DNA of 64,000 nt from Edolisoma coerulescens (lineage: Eukaryota > Chordata > Aves > Passeriformes > Campephagidae), in NCBI GenBank assembly GCA_013397115.1, contig VWZW01007179.1, forward strand, positions 926,579-990,578. The letters are read 5' to 3'. The notes below the pieces were generated by a model. It did not search any database. It saw only the letters and a program-made list of their open reading frames with translations, and was not told where the DNA came from. Below, piece by piece: positions 60,301-64,000 of the stretch (positions are counted from its first letter, which is position 1; each line of letters starts with the position of its first letter). A program made the position numbers and the translations under genes.

Positions 60301-63300
60301 AGGACTGGGACTGATGCAAGAGGAGTTTAAGATAGAGATGCAGTGACAAAGAGGTGGGTTATCAAAAACAAAGCTAGAAAATGAGCTAAACACATAAACA
60401 CAATGCTTTCTTTAGCAAAGAATGTTGTAAAGAGATAAGAAACAAAATACTGATAAAATAGGGTAAAGAAAAGCTCTGTCTGTTGTCAGAATCAAAGTCC
60501 ATAGTGCATAAGGTGAGTTCAAGCAGAATCAGTTGAAACAGGGATCTGGAAAAGTAATTAAAAGGCTTCAATTAGACGTGGTGAGAAGCCACATGGCCAT
60601 TGAGTGAGTTGCACTAAATTGCTTGACAGCAAATAAAAACCCTTTTGTTAATGTAAGGGAATGCTGTGATCCTTGAAATTTACTTACAATTTTTTGGCTA
60701 TTAGTCCTTTGTACAGAGCTCATCTTATATTCTTTCCAGTTTCATTTGTGGTTTTTTTTTTAATTAGAACTTTTTTTTTAAATTTGAATTTTTATTAATT
60801 AGTCTTGGCTGTGCTTCAATAGTACAGACAGTGATTTCTGTATGAGAAGGACAAAGAAAAAATAACCTTCCCTTGAAAGTGCAGGGAAAAAAGATTCCTT
60901 TTATCTTTATTGAAGGACTATGGAGTTTTCTACACACAGTGGCCTGCTGATGACCCTTGCAGGTATTCAGCTCTCAGCTGAAAGACTTGCCTTCATAGAA
61001 GTATCACAAAGAACTTTTTCATTTGGCAAATGCTATAAACCAAAAAACTGTGCAGTTAATTACTTCTTTATTTGTATTTAGATTAACTTCATTAGTTCCA
61101 AAATGATTCTGCTATTTTAACCAAGCGCTTAGCTGAAATTTTTGCAGAGTTTTCACCTGTTTTTTATTTTGCCTTTTTTCTCTTGTCGTTTCAGCCCACC
61201 GCTGGCATTATGCTGGCTTATAAAATCCGAGTGCATTCCACTTGAAGGTGACAAATGCCATCTGGTGGAGATCAGAGGCTCCTGCTACAACCTCAGCCAC
61301 ACCTTCAGGGACGCGGGACAGTATTGCCTCAGCGTCAGGGTGGAGAACGGCGTGACGATGCTGCAGACGTACCACGGCATCCAAGTGCGGCCGGCAGGTC
61401 AGGAGCAGGGAGCCTGAGCAGCACGGAGTCCCGCCTGTCAGGAAACCTGCAGTCTCAGACGGGTTAGGGACAATTGTGGATCAGCCAGCCTGCGGATGAG
61501 GTTTCAGGAATGTGGTGTAGATCCCTAAAAGGAGAGGAATAAAAAGGGAAATGAGAATTTATAATGTGTCTGCTGTAATTGCTCTGAGCTTCTTGTATTC
61601 TGCTGAACCCTTAGTCCCAAGAGTGTCTTGAAGCTACTAAGTACCCTGGGAAGGCTGTATTACTTAAATGATATATTTTTCCGTTTAAATAGTCCAGCTT
61701 TTGTAGTTAGAGAGGATAACTAGGAAAACATATGCATCTGTTACACTACCTTAATTAAGCAGTCTCAATTCTTTTTGCTTAGTTTAGTTATGGGTTTTCG
61801 AGGGTAGATTTTTCTAGGCCTCCATTTCATTACAAGTCTCTGCCCCTCCTGCCGGTGGCCCCAGCTGGCTCCCCCATGCATGGTCACACCTGCCCCTCTT
61901 GGGTCCCTAAACCATCTGAGAGAGTGGTTAGGTGGCCAAGGGAAGAGAATGGGGGACAGCCAGGCTGTGACACAGACTGGTCACACCGTGTCACTGTGAG
62001 CCAGCTGTGTACAGACAGGGCAGCTCACTCCAGAAGGCACTGGTGTGCATTCAGGGCTGAATCCTCCGTGCTGGAAGCTCTTAGCTGCTGTGGAGGTGAG
62101 AGTCCTTCCTGTCCTCTTGGGGTACCACAGAGATACAAACACCCTGGGAGTCAGGGGCTAACATGTAACTGGGTGGAGGTTTTTAGGCTCTTCAAGAGAA
62201 AAGAGGGCATAAAGGGAAAGACCCTTACAACCCCCTCTCCCACTCCCAAGATTTCAGAAAAACCAGGAGTGATCTGGGCTGAAAAGTTTATTCCCTCTTA
62301 ATCACATCTCCTTTTTCCTAAAAATACTCTTAAAACTTCTTCATTGTTTCCTTCTCACTGTTGCCTCTTTTTGGGGTATTGTGTCACTCCAGGAATGTGT
62401 CCTTGTGCTTTTTCCTAGGAATCCACCCAGCTTTCTTTGTCCTGCTCTGCACTGCTCTGGTTTCAGTGATGCTGCTACTGGTGCTGTATACGACTTTTCG
62501 AAGCAACACACAACAAAAAGATCTCGTGGAGGTATTCAGTAACTCTTACTTTGAGCTGGGATAGTAATCAGGTATCTTTCAGCCATGAAAGGTATCTGAT
62601 ATGAAAGGTTCTTTAATCCCCAGACAAAGAGAGCGAGAGGGAGCATTTCCCTGGTATGTGTGATCTGTTCCACCAAAAAAATCCAAGCAGTGTAGGCAAA
62701 CGAAGCAACAGGCATGCTTCTGGCTTGTTGCAGAGAACTCTAAATTTCCAGAATAATAATGGGCAGTTTGTTAATATTCCCAAGCAGATGCTTGCATTGA
62801 AGTATCCCTTCCAGAGGATCTGCCTCAGAGTAGTTACATGAAAGAAAGCAAGGAGATAGTGCGAGAGGATACAGGATAACAAAAAGGAGGGGTATGTTAC
62901 GTAAAGCAGCCCTAAATTGTTACCTGCCCCTCGTATGTGGCCGCCTTCTCCCCAGCTCCCTTCCATCTCTAATATACCTTTCACTTGCTCCAAAAGGTGT
63001 TTGCAATAAGCATGAGTTCTTAAATCAAAAGTAGCTTTCATGGTACTTTGGAAAGTACCCAATACCCTTTACAGTGTGCCACAATATAAATTATATACGT
63101 CTAGAGACACTGTCTGTAAGCCATGTGCACAGCAGCTATAAATCAGAAGTCTATTTGAAGTTAGTGAGTGACTGAAAATGGTTGAGGACCGAGTGCCATT
63201 TGTAGCCCAACGTATTCTTGCTGGACTTGAGCCAGTGGGGACTGAACTAAAAATGATCTTTTTGATATTCCTTTTCCAGGTGGCTGACTTTGACTTTTCT

Positions 63301-63456
63301 CCACTGTCTGATGAACACCGGTCTAATCATTCCAAGTCAGGCTGTGGCCTAGGATGTTGCAGATCGTGTTTACTTCAACCATCAAAAGAAGCTGCCTGGG
63401 AAAGTCATGAACTTCTACATTCACTTTACAAGCCAGTCAAAATGTACACACTGTGA
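54309..63456 (+). CDS. TMEM130: TMEM130, transmembrane protein 130 (complete, 8 exons)
   Basis: Single-pass type I membrane glycoprotein of the secretory pathway (reported in Golgi), distantly related to the PKD-containing PMEL/GPNMB proteins; its molecular role is not established. Eight exons join to 1269 nt, 422 residues plus stop, close to human TMEM130 (about 423-435). Order: signal peptide 1-20 (MRLLLCALLLQLGHGRAPAA), luminal domain with a NCWLC motif at 100-104, PKD domain with WDFGDG at 169-174, a second luminal beta-rich region, one membrane span at about 331-353, and a cytosolic tail with GCGLGCCRSCLL. About ten N-glycosylation sequons (51, 81, 110, 123, 187, 193, 251, 257 and others) all precede the span. 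It ends VKMYTL, like human VKTYTV. Confidence 0.96.
54370..56793 (+). other. TMEM130: TMEM130 intron 1
   Basis: 2424 bases, GC-rich at the start and AT-rich later. Holds an antisense CR1 fragment at 55725-56190. No other element identified. Confidence 0.85.
55725..56190 (-). mobile_element. CR1 LINE fragment, minus orientation, with RT remnant
   Basis: The plus strand starts catagaatcatagcatggt, the complement of the CR1 3' terminal repeat, then reads through the typical CR1 3' region. From about 55910 to 56098 the minus strand still encodes a decayed C-terminal piece of the CR1 reverse transcriptase ORF (LGVLVDEKLDMSQQCA, then ILGCVK). The rest of the ORF between this piece and the 3' end is missing, so the copy is internally deleted as well as 5'-truncated. 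Not functional. Confidence 0.92.
56794..57084 (+). CDS. TMEM130: TMEM130 exon 2
   Basis: Residues 21-118, ELYGLEIT to VLQIT plus one base, 291 nt. N-terminal luminal domain with HFNWIYAPL (human YRFHWIHTPL) and NCWLCRPVAR (human DCWMCQPVAR); sequons at 51, 81 and 110. Confidence 0.96.
57085..57988 (+). other. TMEM130: TMEM130 intron 2
   Basis: 904 bases with an A-rich stretch near 57570-57620 and a 12-bp tandem duplication at 57940-57963 close to the acceptor. Nothing else seen. Confidence 0.8.
57989..58157 (+). CDS. TMEM130: TMEM130 exon 3 (start of PKD domain)
   Basis: Residues 118-174, FIPGNLTI to NWDFGDG, 169 nt. WDFGDG is the signature of PKD domains. Donor GG|GTAGGT. Confidence 0.96.
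58576..58745 (+). CDS. TMEM130: TMEM130 exon 4
   Basis: Residues 174-231, VYQITKEP to ALELL plus one base, 170 nt. Completes the PKD domain; VHLKVVAEWE matches human VKLKVVAEWE. Two sequons at 187 and 193, and CNC in place of the human YNYS region. Confidence 0.95.
58746..59403 (+). other. TMEM130: TMEM130 intron 4
   Basis: 658 bases of AT-rich intron, GT-AG. Nothing recognised. Confidence 0.8.
59404..59488 (+). CDS. TMEM130: TMEM130 exon 5
   Basis: Residues 231-259, DAVKSINV to HINGT, 85 nt. Corresponds to human GIQVLGPTLIQTFQKM and the following MTVTLNFLGS. Sequence is divergent but splice sites and phase fit. Confidence 0.92.
59489..61194 (+). other. TMEM130: TMEM130 intron 5
   Basis: 1706 bases with a poly-A-rich stretch near 59590-59640 and T-rich runs near 60750-60790. 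Minus-strand open frames near 60124-60571 have no recognisable domain. Confidence 0.75.
61195..61397 (+). CDS. TMEM130: TMEM130 exon 6
   Basis: Residues 259-327, PPLALCWL to QVRPA plus one base, 203 nt. Contains cysteines matching human CWRLKPECLPLE and the YNLSHTFRDAGQYC motif (human YNLTHTFRDPGDYC), an Ig/PKD-like strand pair. Donor GCAG|GTCAGG. Confidence 0.95.
61398..62418 (+). other. TMEM130: TMEM130 intron 6
   Basis: 1021 bases. A 148-codon open frame at 61855-62301 has no recognisable product and is probably chance in GC-richer DNA. No repeats recognised. Confidence 0.75.
62419..62531 (+). CDS. TMEM130: TMEM130 exon 7 (transmembrane segment)
   Basis: Residues 327-364, GIHPAFFV to QQKDLVE, 113 nt. 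Encodes the single hydrophobic span, then the cytosolic TQQKDLVE motif, nearly identical to human TQQKDMVE. Confidence 0.96.
63280..63456 (+). CDS. TMEM130: TMEM130 exon 8 (cytosolic tail and stop)
   Basis: Residues 365-422 and TGA stop, 177 nt. Tail with five cysteines in CGLGCCRSCLL, then LHSLYKPVKMYTL, matching the human end LPPLYKSVKTYTV. Confidence 0.96.
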   Translation: MADFDFSPLSDEHRSNHSKSGCGLGCCRSCLLQPSKEAAWESHELLHSLYKPVKMYTL

Positions 63457-64000
63457 AGAACACAATTGCACTTTGGTTGCACTAACTGTCTAACTTTCTC
63501 ACTTAGGGCAAGTTAAAAGCCTGGTGCTGCATGAATGATTTGGTTTTGCCAATGCAATGAGGTTCACCACTTTAAGTCCAGCACTTGAGTACTTCATTCT
63601 CTGAACTTAAAAAGAACAAGAAACACAGTAAAAGTAGCTTTGTATTTTTAACTTACACGGGTGTGTACATTTACAGCTGTAAATGCAGCATTTTATTCTT
63701 ATGAAAGATTGTTTTATGTGCAGGTTTGCTAAATTCACTACCTCTTGTAATTTCTCTGTTCCTTCTGCTGTCCGTTTCAAAGAAGAAAATGCCTAAGACA
63801 AACATACCTCCTTTCCTTTGTACAACAATATTACTGGAAATGGAAGCCACCCAAAATGCTGTTGAATGTGTGTTTCTTCTATCAAGGAACTGATGTGTCC
63901 AGGTTGAAAACAGAGGAGGTGTTTCCAATGAACCAGACTAACTAATTATGTCGTCCTTTTCCCTGTCTTAAAAGACCCCTTTTTAAGCTAATGGACTTCT
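63457..64000 (+). other. TMEM130: TMEM130 3' UTR (start)
   Basis: Sequence after the stop codon is AT-rich without coding potential. I find no AATAAA before the window ends, so the poly(A) site is probably further right. Confidence 0.6.

Noticed and set aside
60124..60571. Minus-strand frames in TMEM130 intron 5 resembling a short membrane or cysteine-rich protein
   Set aside because: Leucine/cysteine/phenylalanine-rich peptides arise easily from T-rich strands; no start context, splice or homology support.
61855..62301. 148-codon plus-strand frame in TMEM130 intron 6
   Set aside because: Lies wholly within an intron between two exons whose phases join without it; no domain recognised and no matching human exon.
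1..64000. A new defence, mobile or CRISPR-like system
   Set aside because: The window is fully explained by two conserved vertebrate genes, their introns and promoter, and three CR1 fragments. No repeat arrays, phage or plasmid genes, or clusters of unknown genes are present.

Overview
The window is vertebrate nuclear DNA, most likely from a bird. It holds multi-exon genes with GT-AG introns, short introns for such a long gene, few interspersed repeats, and three CR1-type LINE fragments, a family typical of birds and other reptiles. No bacterial, viral, CRISPR, tRNA or rRNA feature was seen. I cannot name the species.

Layout: (1) Positions 1-51766, minus strand, carry the 5' three quarters of TRRAP, the giant HEAT-repeat pseudokinase scaffold of the SAGA/STAGA and NuA4/TIP60 histone acetyltransferase complexes. 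I placed 56 consecutive coding exons (called exons 2-57, after an inferred noncoding exon 1). They sum to 8715 nt with every phase consistent, encoding residues 1-2905; the human protein has about 3859. The rest of the FAT domain, the PI3K-like domain and FATC lie left of position 1. (2) Positions about 52170-54370 are a GC-rich CpG-island promoter shared head to head by TRRAP (leftward) and TMEM130 (rightward). It contains a 168-base run of N, two single Ns, and a duplicated block of about 0.55 kb that looks like an assembly artefact. (3) Positions 54309-63456, plus strand, carry a complete 8-exon TMEM130: a 422-residue type I membrane glycoprotein with a PKD domain, one membrane span and a cysteine-rich tail. 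The TMEM130 3' UTR runs from 63457 to the end.

The two genes are not known to share a pathway; the head-to-head order is, as far as I recall, the same in human. TRRAP is a ubiquitously needed cofactor recruited by MYC, E2F and p53. TMEM130 is a poorly studied secretory-pathway membrane protein. The points most worth a second look are the false duplication that damages the promoter model, a 31-bp tandem duplication carrying two perfect CACGTG E-boxes in TRRAP intron 1, exons with almost purely G/C third positions inside an AT-rich gene, upstream ORFs in the TRRAP leader, and lineage differences in the TRRAP linkers. I found no convincing new biological system. Residue comparisons with human proteins are from memory.
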